Made by a program: the position numbers and the translations under genes. A stretch of 64,000 bases of DNA from Rhizobacter sp. (GTDB taxonomy: Bacteria; Pseudomonadota; Gammaproteobacteria; Burkholderiales; Burkholderiaceae_C): NCBI GenBank assembly GCA_019635355.1, contig JAHBZQ010000001.1, positions 5,188,624-5,252,623 of the forward strand. The letters are read 5' to 3'. Of the stretch, positions 23,167 to 33,193 are shown piece by piece. The notes under the pieces were generated by a model. The model was not told the DNA's origin. It ran no database searches and was given only the letters and a program-made list of their open reading frames with translations. Position 1 is the stretch's first letter. Every line of letters starts with the position of its first letter.

Positions 23167-25938
23167 TCAGTAGGCCATCAGGGCCAATAGGGGGGAGGGG
23201 GAAAGCTTGGCTGTCGGCCCCTGTTCCAACAGCTCTCTGGATAAAACGGAAAACATCTGCCCATCCGGTCGTCGGGCCAGCACTTCGCCATAGGCACGAA
23301 GCGAGGCCACGAGGGCCGCACGATGTGGAGGGGTGGCTTGCGACCGCCAGTGGGCCTGGTCGCGCATCACCTGGACCTTGATTCGATCGGGGTGGCCCTC
23401 GGGCAGGAGCGCCAGGGCCATGGTGCAGGCAGCGTCATAGCTGACCCTTGCCGCCGCTGCACCTTGCTCGGCATCGATTGCAATCGCCTTGAGCATGAGC
23501 GTTGGCCAGAGGTCCGCATGGCGCGGCCCGTAGATGTCGTGCTGGTGCTCAAGCGTCGCGTCCAGCAGCGCGCGAGCCGCGGTGGTGCGCCCGCGCCGGA
23601 GTTCGCACTCGGCGAGCAGCATGCGGTTGCGTTCGGCAAAGGGTCGGCTGGCTGCGTCGCCTGACTCGAAGTGCGCCAGGTTGGCGCGCAGCAGGGGTTC
23701 GGCCCGGGAGCAGTCGTCGCGTCTCAACGCGTGGCGTGCGGCGATCGTCTGCACGATCTGCCGGACATCGGGCTCGGATGAGCGGATCGCCCTTTGAAGC
23801 GCATCGTCCAGCGCTACAGCAGCCTTGCCATGTTCTCCGCTGTGGAAGTGGCCGACGGCGAGCGACGCCAGGCTGTAGATGGTGTAGGTGTCGCCTTCGC
23901 CGTAGTACTTGCGCAGCTCGTCGACCAGGGGCATCAGCTGGTTGACGGCCTCGCGGTACTGCCCGAGGTCCAGCTCGAACATGGCGAGGTCGTAGCGTGC
24001 GAGCAGGCCGTGTACGGGTTTGGCGCCAGCGACGCTTTTGACCGCCGATGCCAGGACGTTTCGGGCCTCCGGCCAGCGCCCCAGTTCTCGCAACGCGACG
24101 GCCTGTTCCTGCAAGGCGTGAATGTGGCTGGGGTGGCCCGCTCCGAGATGACGCGCCGCCAGGGCAGCCGCTTTGGCGAGTTGGTCCTGCGCGTCGGCGA
24201 GTTTTCCTTCCCGACGCAAGATTTCGCCCAGCTCGACCTGCGCGTTCACCGCTTCGGCCGTGGAGGACCGGCCCGTTCGCTGCGCGACGTCGATCAGCTC
24301 GGCCAGCAGGACCTTGGCCTCTTCCGTCTGCCCGATGCGCGACTTCATGTAGGCGAGGCTCTGCATCACCTGAAGGTACTGGGGCGTCGATGTCTGTCCG
24401 GAGTCCACGAGGTGTTGACGGCTGATCGTCAGGGCCTCCAGCGCTGTGGCCATGTCGCCGGAGGACTGCAGCATGAGCCCGAGCGGTCGAGCCACCTCGC
24501 CCCGCAAGGCGGGGTCGCTCTGCAGCTCCTGCTTCGCCTGGCTCCAACCCTTGCGCAGCAGGTCGATGACCGGGACCTGCGCTTTGCCGCTTTCTTCCGG
24601 GGAGAGGTCGGTGAAGATGTGGGTCAGCACCTTGATCACCGCTTTCGTGCGATCGGTTTCCTGCGCTGCGCTGCGCCACTGCCATGCGGTGGCGGCGATG
24701 CCGAGCACCAGGCTCAGCATGACCCCGGCCAACGCAACCACCTGCACACGGTTGCGCTGCGCGAACTTGCGGGCGCGGTAGCCGAAGGTGTCGGGCTGCG
24801 CGCTCACAGGCTGGTGGTCGAGGTGGCGCTGCAAGTCGTCGCGCAGCTCCTGCACCGTGGCGTAGCGCTCACCGGGCGACTTCTTCAGCGCCTTGGCGAC
24901 GATGGTTTCCAGATCGCCGCGCAAGGCCTGCTGCAATGAAGACAAGCTGGTGCCGCGTGACACCGTGGCGTCGGGCGACTCGCGCAGTGCCGCCGTCAGG
25001 CTGCGGGCCGGCTCCTCGACGATGGCCCGCGCGAGTGCTGCCACCCCCCGCGAGGTGTTCGCATACGGCCGCGCGCCGCTGAGCAGGCCGAACAGCACCA
25101 CGCCCAACGCATACACGTCGGTGGCCGTCGTGATCGGCTGCCCCTCGATCTGCTCCGGCGCCGCGTATTCCGGTGTGAGGCCGGCCGGTGCCGCGCGGGT
25201 GAGTTCGGTCAGCTCGGTGTCATCGTCGCCGGCCAGCAGCTTGGCCACGCCGAAGTCGAGCAGCTTCACGTGGCCGTCGTCGGTCACGAGGATGTTGGCC
25301 GGCTTCAGGTCGCGATGCACGACGAGGTGCGAATGCGCATACGCCACCGCGTCGCACACCTGCATGAAGAGCTTGAGCCGCGCGTCGATGCCGAGCTGGC
25401 GTGCATCGCACCAGTGGTCGATGCGCTCGCCGGGCACGTATTCGAGCACCAGATAACGCGTGCCGTCGGGCGTGAGACCGGCGTCGAGCAGTTGCGCGAT
25501 GTGCGGGTGGGTGAGCCGCGCGAGAAATTCGCCTTCGCGGGCGAAGCGGGCCTGGGCCTGCGCATCGAGGCGCGTGGCGTGCAGCAGCTTCACGGCGGCG
25601 CGCCCGCTGTAGAGCCCGTCGCTGCGGGTGGCGAGCCACACCTGGCCCATGCCGCCGGAGCCGATGGTCTCGCGCAGCTCCCAGGCGCCGAGACGTGTGC
25701 CTGCGGCCTGGGCAGGGGGCGCCTCGACCGGCAGCGGGGCCGCGTCGGCGAGGAAGTCTTTCGCCTCGGCCGCGCGGTCGGCCTCGATCATCGCCAGCAG
25801 GCGAGGGTAGAGCGCCGGGTGCTCGGCTTCGATGCGCTTCAGCTCGGCCGCGCGGGAGCTGTCATCCGCATCGGCCCAGCGGTCGAACAAGGCCAGCACC
25901 TCGCGCCATGCTTGGGTCGACGGCGCGGTGATGGCCAT
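23167..25938 (-). CDS. Membrane Ser/Thr protein kinase with TPR region
   Basis: The product has 923 residues. After about 85 residues comes a complete PknB-type kinase domain: glycine loop IGSGGMGQVW (93-101), K117, HRD at 208-210 (HRDLKPANIL), DFG at 228-230 and APEQ. One membrane helix follows at about residue 410 (VVALAGVMLSLVLGIAATAW). The C-terminal 500 residues are helical repeats of TPR type, probably periplasmic. Family members of this layout commonly pair with ECF sigma factors of the upstream type. The ECF gene sits 9 bp upstream, so the two are co-transcribed, and signal-dependent phosphorylation is a reasonable inference. Confidence 0.93.
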   Translation of the reverse strand: MAITAPSTQAWREVLALFDRWADADDSSRAAELKRIEAEHPALYPRLLAMIEADRAAEAKDFLADAAPLPVEAPPAQAAGTRLGAWELRETIGSGGMGQVWLATRSDGLYSGRAAVKLLHATRLDAQAQARFAREGEFLARLTHPHIAQLLDAGLTPDGTRYLVLEYVPGERIDHWCDARQLGIDARLKLFMQVCDAVAYAHSHLVVHRDLKPANILVTDDGHVKLLDFGVAKLLAGDDDTELTELTRAAPAGLTPEYAAPEQIEGQPITTATDVYALGVVLFGLLSGARPYANTSRGVAALARAIVEEPARSLTAALRESPDATVSRGTSLSSLQQALRGDLETIVAKALKKSPGERYATVQELRDDLQRHLDHQPVSAQPDTFGYRARKFAQRNRVQVVALAGVMLSLVLGIAATAWQWRSAAQETDRTKAVIKVLTHIFTDLSPEESGKAQVPVIDLLRKGWSQAKQELQSDPALRGEVARPLGLMLQSSGDMATALEALTISRQHLVDSGQTSTPQYLQVMQSLAYMKSRIGQTEEAKVLLAELIDVAQRTGRSSTAEAVNAQVELGEILRREGKLADAQDQLAKAAALAARHLGAGHPSHIHALQEQAVALRELGRWPEARNVLASAVKSVAGAKPVHGLLARYDLAMFELDLGQYREAVNQLMPLVDELRKYYGEGDTYTIYSLASLAVGHFHSGEHGKAAVALDDALQRAIRSSEPDVRQIVQTIAARHALRRDDCSRAEPLLRANLAHFESGDAASRPFAERNRMLLAECELRRGRTTAARALLDATLEHQHDIYGPRHADLWPTLMLKAIAIDAEQGAAAARVSYDAACTMALALLPEGHPDRIKVQVMRDQAHWRSQATPPHRAALVASLRAYGEVLARRPDGQMFSVLSRELLEQGPTAKLSPSPLLALMAY

Positions 25939-25947
25939 GAAGAAGCC

Positions 25948-26490
25948 TCAGGCGCTGAGGTAGTCGAACAGGAAGGCCCGGGCCCGGCGCCAATCGCGCT
26001 TGAGCGTGGGCACCGAAAGCTCCATCACCTCGGCGCACTCTTCCATCGTCATGCCGCCGAAATAGCGCATCTCCACGAGCTTGTGGCCACGCTCGTCCAC
26101 CCGCTCCAGCGCCTGCAGGGCTTCGTCGACCGAGAGTGCATCGGGCTGGTTCGGCAGCTCTTCAAAGGCCGCGGTGCTGAGCGTCACCTCGGCCACGCCA
26201 CCGCCGCGCTTTTGCGCCGCGCGCTCGCGCACGTGGTCGACGATCACGCTGCGCATCACGGTGCTGGCATACGCGAAGAACTGGCGCCGGCTGCTGCCGC
26301 CCGGCGCTTCGCCGCAGCGCAGCCAGGCCTCGTGAACGATGGACGAGGGATCCAGCGTGATCGGCCCCGCCTTGGCGAGGTGGCTTCGTGCCAGGCGCTT
26401 GAGGTCGGCGTAGAGCAGGGTGAAGAGACGGTCCCTGGCAACGCTGTCGCCAGACTGAATCTGTTCAAGCAGCAAGGTGATTTCGCTCAT
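25948..26490 (-). CDS. ECF-family RNA polymerase sigma factor
   Basis: The product has 180 residues from ATG 26490 (MSEITLLLEQIQSGDSVARD). Region 2 includes LDPSSIVHEAWLR and FFAYASTVMRSVIVDHVRER. Region 4 includes VEMRYFGGMTMEECAEVM and LSVPTLKRDWRRARAFL. This matches the ECF subgroup often found next to Ser/Thr kinases and lacking a classical anti-sigma factor; none is seen here. The kinase gene begins 9 bp downstream. The 134-bp gap to the divergent gene at 26625 probably holds promoters for both directions. Confidence 0.92.
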   Translation of the reverse strand: MSEITLLLEQIQSGDSVARDRLFTLLYADLKRLARSHLAKAGPITLDPSSIVHEAWLRCGEAPGGSSRRQFFAYASTVMRSVIVDHVRERAAQKRGGGVAEVTLSTAAFEELPNQPDALSVDEALQALERVDERGHKLVEMRYFGGMTMEECAEVMELSVPTLKRDWRRARAFLFDYLSA

Positions 26491-26624
26491 GGGCGCGGCC
26501 ATTCTATGCATGGGGCCACCCCCTAGATTGAGTGATCCGTGAACGATCCGTTTGAGCTGCGCGCCGCGTCTGTACATGCAGGAGCCCTTGTCGGGTATCC
26601 GCATTCCCAATAGGAGTCACTCTC

Positions 26625-27704
26625 ATGAGCGAAACAGGTGTCGGTGTATTTGAAGGTCTCTCGGATCCCAAGCTGGATTACTTGGCCAAGCGCGTGGCGA
26701 ACATGGGCCGGTTGGCCACATATCGCGTGATCGCGAAGGCAGGCGACCCGTCGAAGGTGCTTGCGCCGGCTGACAAATCGTCGATTGAAGCGATCGCGCT
26801 GTCGCGATTTCTGGCGCAGCCCGCCGTCAAGCAACAGCGGGCCGTGCAGAAGGCAAAGGCGTTCATGGCGTTGCCCGTCGCGTCACGCAAGCGCAAGTTC
26901 GGAGAACTCGCCAGCATCGATCTGCACAGCGCGAAGCCCATCCACGAGATGGCGCGCGCGATCCCCATCCCCGCGGCCATGCGCATCGATGCAGCCCATG
27001 TGCAGCGCCTGGCGGCCGACCCGAGTCTTTTCATCGAAGGCTTCCAACAGCCCGACGCTGGCGGTGGGTTCACCCCTCAGGCCGATTTCGACAAGCTCCG
27101 GCTGCGCATCCGCAAGGTCAAGTGCAACGACGAAACGGACGGCGCCTTTGGCTCGGAAGCGGGTGACGACGAAATCAGCATGGGTGGTATCAAGGTCGAC
27201 GAAACCGGTGATGTCGACAAGCTGAGCGTGTTTTCGGTGGGCAACAGCTTCGATGACGGTGAATCGAAAACCTACAACCCGCCCAAGAAGTTTGCGGCGT
27301 TCAACTTGCGCGAGGGGAGCAAGTGGCCGAAGACCTATTACGTCTCGATGGTCCTGGCCGAGCGAGACAACGGCGGCTTGCCAAGCTACATGAGCGACCT
27401 CTTCAACTACACCAAGGACAAGGTGTCCGAGCTGGTGGAGCAGTTTGGTGTGTCGGCCTTGGGCTCTGAGCTGGGCAAGATCGCGGCTGCGATTGCCGTT
27501 GCAGCCTTTCAATCCTTGCTCGATTTCTTCACCGAAATCTGGGAGGACGACATCTTCCCGGTGATCACCGCCTACGCGAACATCAAGTCCTTGAACCATG
27601 TCTTCGCCAGCGGAACGCGCACCAGCTCCGAAAAGCACAAGTGGGTCAAAGCACACGGCGGCAAATACACCGTCTATTTCGACTGGCAGGTTGCCGAGGA
27701 CTGA
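26625..27704 (+). CDS. Unknown 359-residue protein, first gene of a two-gene unit with a subtilase
   Basis: I do not recognise this family with certainty. The first 140 residues are helical and basic. Residues about 160-260 look like a beta-sandwich with acidic, possibly cation-binding loops (KVKCNDETDG, GDDEISMGG, VDETGDVDK, NSFDDGESK). A helix-rich segment follows (LGKIAAAIAVAAFQSLLDFF), then EDDIFPVITAYANI and a final strand YTVYFDWQV. There is no signal peptide. A good Shine-Dalgarno (AGGAG) is 9 bp upstream. The subtilase starts 2 bp after its stop. The pair is divergent from the ECF sigma/kinase operon and may be its target. Confidence 0.7.
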   Translation: MSETGVGVFEGLSDPKLDYLAKRVANMGRLATYRVIAKAGDPSKVLAPADKSSIEAIALSRFLAQPAVKQQRAVQKAKAFMALPVASRKRKFGELASIDLHSAKPIHEMARAIPIPAAMRIDAAHVQRLAADPSLFIEGFQQPDAGGGFTPQADFDKLRLRIRKVKCNDETDGAFGSEAGDDEISMGGIKVDETGDVDKLSVFSVGNSFDDGESKTYNPPKKFAAFNLREGSKWPKTYYVSMVLAERDNGGLPSYMSDLFNYTKDKVSELVEQFGVSALGSELGKIAAAIAVAAFQSLLDFFTEIWEDDIFPVITAYANIKSLNHVFASGTRTSSEKHKWVKAHGGKYTVYFDWQVAED

Positions 27705-27706
27705 CC

Positions 27707-28483
27707 GTGCGCGCGGCATCGCGAAACATCATCGATGCTGCGCGGCTTTGCCGGGCGTTTGCTCGAGCGGTTGATCGACAAACGTCGACAGGGGCGCGGC
27801 ACGCACCCAAGGTTGCCGCGTTCGATGACGCCTGGTTGTTGAGCGGCGGTGGCGGGTCGTCGATCGGGCTGGTCGACGGCTCGATCGATCGACGCGCCCC
27901 TGATCTGGTGGGCGCCAACATCGTGACGCGCGATTTCGTCGGGTGTGCCGATGCGTGTGCCGAGACCGCCATCCACGGCACGAACATGGCCACCTTGCTG
28001 GTGGGGCAGGGGCACCGGTACATGCGAGGGGTTGCACCGCGCGCCCGGCTGCTGGCAGCCCGCGTGGTCGGGCCCACCGACATGGCAACGCCTGAGCGCA
28101 TTGCGGCGGCGATCGACTGGTTGGTGTTGGAGGGCGTGCGCTGGGTTGCGCTTCCGTTGGGGGCCGAGACCGACTCGGCCCTCGTGGCGTCTGCCATCGT
28201 GCGTGGCAGCCAAGCGGGAGCGCGCTTCTTTGCTGCGTCTGGGAACGGCTCTGGGGCCGTGCTGTTCCCGGCTCGCCACCCGTGCGTCATGGCAGTCGGC
28301 CCCGCCGATGACCGTGGCGTGCTGCTCCCTCAGGCGCGGCGCGACCCCCACCTCGAACTGCTCGCACCGGGCTGGCAGATCCCAGGCCTCTTGACGACGA
28401 ACGGGCGCGGCGCCTGCAGCGGATCGTCGATTGCGTGCGTGATGGCCACCGGGGTGGCAGCGTTGCAGCCAGGCAAGCGCTGA
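27707..28483 (+). CDS. Small subtilisin-like (S8) serine protease
   Basis: The product has 258 residues from a GTG at 27707, 2 bp after the previous stop. The catalytic triad is recognisable: Asp in SIGLVDGSID, His in AIHGTNMATLL and Ser in CSGSSIACVMATG. The domain is shorter than typical subtilases (about 275 residues or more), and no signal peptide or long propeptide is visible, so it may act inside the cell. Tight coupling to the unknown gene suggests that protein is its substrate, regulator or partner; this is inference. A longer start (27641) would overlap the upstream gene by 60 bp and is less likely. Confidence 0.82.
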   Translation: MRAASRNIIDAARLCRAFARAVDRQTSTGARHAPKVAAFDDAWLLSGGGGSSIGLVDGSIDRRAPDLVGANIVTRDFVGCADACAETAIHGTNMATLLVGQGHRYMRGVAPRARLLAARVVGPTDMATPERIAAAIDWLVLEGVRWVALPLGAETDSALVASAIVRGSQAGARFFAASGNGSGAVLFPARHPCVMAVGPADDRGVLLPQARRDPHLELLAPGWQIPGLLTTNGRGACSGSSIACVMATGVAALQPGKR

Positions 28484-28571
28484 TTGGCCCTCGGGGCGTG
28501 GCCTTTCAGGGGCGTGGACCGGTTGTCCCGGATAATCCGACGTTTACGGTTCCACCAGCGAGCAGCTCCCC

Positions 28572-30236
<1,665 letters not shown>

Positions 30237-30313
30237 GGCGCTTCCCTACTTTGCAGGCTTGACGTTGCCTGCAGCGGGCCGGACCATGCGCCCACCCACG
30301 GGAGGAGGCGAGC

Positions 30314-32233
30314 ATGGTCACCCGCAAGAAGAACTCGAAGGCCGGTTCCAGCAGCAAGAAGACCCAGGCGCCCCCGGCGCTCTTCATGCGCGTGGCGAGA
30401 CCCGACCCGCCCGACGCGCGTGACCGGCCCTTCCGCCCCCAGGTGGGCGTGGCCCCCGCGGCGACGCTCTTCCCCAGCACCGCACTGCCGGTGAAGCACC
30501 AGGGCGACACCAACGCCTGCACCGGCTTCAGCCTCGCGCTCGTCGTCGAACACCTGCTGCGCCGCTCGGCGCGAGAGAAGGCGCCGGCCATCTCGTCGTT
30601 CATGCTGTACTCGATGGCCCGTCGCTACGACGAGTTTCCGGGCTCGGTGCAAGACAAGGGCTCCAGCCTGCGCGGGGCGCTCAAGGGCTGGTACAAGCAC
30701 GGCGCCTGCCGCGAGGACTTGTTCAGCGATCTCGCGATGCCACCCGCCAGCAAGAAGATCGAAGACGACTGGTGGTTCGACGCGGTCAAACGCCCGCTCG
30801 GCGCCTACTACCGCATCGACACCCGCTCGCTCGCCGACATGCACGCCGCGCTCAACGAGGTGGGCATCCTCTACGCGAGCGCCGGCTGCCACTCGGGCTG
30901 GGACGAAGGCCTCGAGCTGCCGCCGATGGCCAAACGCCCCACCTCGTTCAAGAACGTGTGGGAGATCCCGGTCCAGGGCGGCCAGGCCGACCACCCGGGC
31001 CATGCGTTTGCGATCGTGGGCTACAACGAGCGCGGCTTCCTGATCCAGAACTCCTGGGGCCCGACCTGGGGCTCGCACGGCTATGCCGTGCTCACCTACG
31101 ACGACTGGCTGCGCAACGCGATGGACTGCTGGGTGGCGCAGCTGGGCGTGGTCACGCGCGACCACACCGAGATCTCGCGCAGCATCACGCTGCGCACCGA
31201 CAAAAAGGGGCGCGTGGCGCTCGCCGCGAGCGAGGTGCTGCGCAACCGCGAGATCTCGCCCTTCATCCTCAACATGGGCAACAACGGAGCCTTGAGCAAC
31301 AGCGGCGTCTTCCGCACCCAGCCCGACGACGTGCGGGCGCTGATCGACGTGCACCTCGCCGAAGCGCGCAAACGCTGGGGCCTCGACGACGGCGTGGTCG
31401 ACGTCTGCATCTACGCACACGGCGGCCTGGTCGGTGAACAGAAGGCCGCCGAGATCGCCGCGCAGTGGATTCCGATGCTCTACGAGCGGAAGATCTTCCC
31501 GGTGTTCCTGATGTGGGAGACCGATTTCTTCTCCACGCTGCTCAACCTCATCACCGATGCCATCAAGGACGTGCCGCGCAGCACCGGCTTCGGCCTCAAG
31601 GACTGGTGGAACGAGCGGCTGGAGCAACTGGTGGCCCGCCCCGGCACGCGCCTGTGGGGCGAGATGAAGCAGAACGCCGACGCGATGAGCGCCTACCGCG
31701 AGGGCGTGCCCGACGACGAGCAGGCCGGCCTCGTGCTGCTGTACCGCCACTTCAAGCATGCGGCGGCCAACAAGAAGCTGCGCCTGCACGTGGTGGGCCA
31801 CTCGGCGGGCAGCATCGTGTCGAGCTTCATGATCGACCGGCTGGTGCAGGAGGGCATGCGCTTCGAATCGGTGAGCTTCATGGCCCCGGCGGTGCGGGTC
31901 GACTGGTTCGACCGGCGTGTGCGGCCACACATCGAGAGCGGCGCGGTCAAGCGCTACCAGCAGTTCCACCTCACCGACCGCGCCGAGCAGGACGACGGCA
32001 GCTGCGGCGCCTACCGCCGCTCGCTGCTGTACCTCGTCAGCGAGGCCTTCGAGGGCGGGCAGAGCACGCCGATCCTCGGCATGCAGAAGTTCTTCGAGCC
32101 CTACGCCGCGGCGTTGCCCAACACGCTGGTGCACCTCGCGCCCGGGCCGGTGAGTTCGGCCAAGGAGCACGGCGAGTTCGACGACGACCCGGGCACGCGC
32201 CAGCGCGTGCTCGAGTTCATCCAGAAGGGCTAA
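30314..32233 (+). CDS. Fusion of papain-like cysteine protease and alpha/beta hydrolase
   Basis: The product has 639 residues. After a basic, probably disordered first 20 residues, residues about 45-285 form a C1 peptidase-like domain: Q63 and C69 (HQGDTNACTGFS), H230 (HPGHAFAIVGY) and N246 (IQNSWGPTWG), so the catalytic set is complete. From about 290 to the end lies an alpha/beta hydrolase with an HGG oxyanion segment (IYAHGGLVGE) and nucleophile elbow VVGHSAGS (S497). No signal peptide or membrane segment is seen. I know of no standard name for this combination. It stands alone downstream of ettA, and its 3' end overlaps rdgC by 4 bp on the other strand. Confidence 0.85.
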   Translation: MVTRKKNSKAGSSSKKTQAPPALFMRVARPDPPDARDRPFRPQVGVAPAATLFPSTALPVKHQGDTNACTGFSLALVVEHLLRRSAREKAPAISSFMLYSMARRYDEFPGSVQDKGSSLRGALKGWYKHGACREDLFSDLAMPPASKKIEDDWWFDAVKRPLGAYYRIDTRSLADMHAALNEVGILYASAGCHSGWDEGLELPPMAKRPTSFKNVWEIPVQGGQADHPGHAFAIVGYNERGFLIQNSWGPTWGSHGYAVLTYDDWLRNAMDCWVAQLGVVTRDHTEISRSITLRTDKKGRVALAASEVLRNREISPFILNMGNNGALSNSGVFRTQPDDVRALIDVHLAEARKRWGLDDGVVDVCIYAHGGLVGEQKAAEIAAQWIPMLYERKIFPVFLMWETDFFSTLLNLITDAIKDVPRSTGFGLKDWWNERLEQLVARPGTRLWGEMKQNADAMSAYREGVPDDEQAGLVLLYRHFKHAAANKKLRLHVVGHSAGSIVSSFMIDRLVQEGMRFESVSFMAPAVRVDWFDRRVRPHIESGAVKRYQQFHLTDRAEQDDGSCGAYRRSLLYLVSEAFEGGQSTPILGMQKFFEPYAAALPNTLVHLAPGPVSSAKEHGEFDDDPGTRQRVLEFIQKG

Positions 32234-33162
32234 GCCGCTTTCGCGATCGGCGGCTGATCGCGCTTCAGCTCGCCGCCGAGCGCGTCGATCAGCTGGGGGA
32301 TCAGCTGCGACAGCTCGCCGGTGGTGATGGCCACGTCGGTGTCGAAGCCGTTGTCGTCGCCCTTGCCCGTGGAGCCTGGGCCTTCGAGCGCCACGTCGAG
32401 CAATTTGATCTTCTTGAGCGCCATCGCTTCGTTGAGCACGAAGGACACACGCCCGTTCCACGTCATTGCGAGCGAGGTGGGCAGCTTGCCCTGGGCGATG
32501 TGCTCGCCGACCTCTTCGATGTCGAGCGTGTGGCGGGCGTAGCGCACCGTGGCTTTTTCGCTGTCGGGCTGCTTCAGCTCGCACTCGCGGTCGATGCTGA
32601 AGCCGGCCGGGGCCTCGCGTGTCTTGAGCCAGTCCGCCATCGCGGTGGCGGGCGACACCTCGGTCTGCAGCAGCGTGAGCGTGATGCCGCCGCCGAGCAG
32701 TTCCACCAGCAGCGAGACCACGCGGTCGGCCGCCTTGGTGCTGCCGGCACCCACGACCACGAGCTGCGCGCGCGGGTCGATCCACACCATCGTCGTCGAG
32801 CGCTTGGGGAAGGCGCGCGGCAGCAGACCGTGCACGATGTCTTCCTTCAGCTCCTTGGCCTTCTTGCCCTTGGGGCGGCGGCCGGTGTCGGCCTCGATCT
32901 TGTCGAGCTCGGCTTCGAGCTGGTTCTTGATGACCTGGCTCGGCACCGCCTTGCGCTCGGTGCACAGCTTGAGGATGAGCTGGCCGCCCACGCCTTCCAT
33001 CAGCGCGGCGTGCTTCTCGCCACGCGGCTCGACCCAGCCGGCCGATTCGGGTTGCGAGGCACCGCACTCGACGAAGCGGCCATTCAGTAGGCGCTTTTCG
33101 ATTTCGGTGGAGGAGGGCGGCTCCCAGGAGCCGATGCGGTAGAGGAGGGCGTTCTTGAACAT
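32230..33162 (-). CDS. rdgC: Recombination-associated protein RdgC
   Basis: The product has 310 residues, normal for the family, beginning MFKNALLYRIGSWEPPSSTE. Family stretches include FVECGASQPESAGWVEPRG, HGLLPRAFPKRSTTMVWIDP and LPTSLAMTWNGRVSFVLNEA. RdgC forms a ring-shaped dimer that binds double-stranded DNA and limits RecA-promoted strand exchange. It is convergent with the protease/hydrolase fusion gene. Its location about 25 kb from the SOS-linked integrase is probably coincidental. Confidence 0.96.
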   Translation of the reverse strand: MFKNALLYRIGSWEPPSSTEIEKRLLNGRFVECGASQPESAGWVEPRGEKHAALMEGVGGQLILKLCTERKAVPSQVIKNQLEAELDKIEADTGRRPKGKKAKELKEDIVHGLLPRAFPKRSTTMVWIDPRAQLVVVGAGSTKAADRVVSLLVELLGGGITLTLLQTEVSPATAMADWLKTREAPAGFSIDRECELKQPDSEKATVRYARHTLDIEEVGEHIAQGKLPTSLAMTWNGRVSFVLNEAMALKKIKLLDVALEGPGSTGKGDDNGFDTDVAITTGELSQLIPQLIDALGGELKRDQPPIAKAA

Positions 33163-33193
33163 GGGCCGCGGATTCTAGGGCGCGGCCTCTGAC

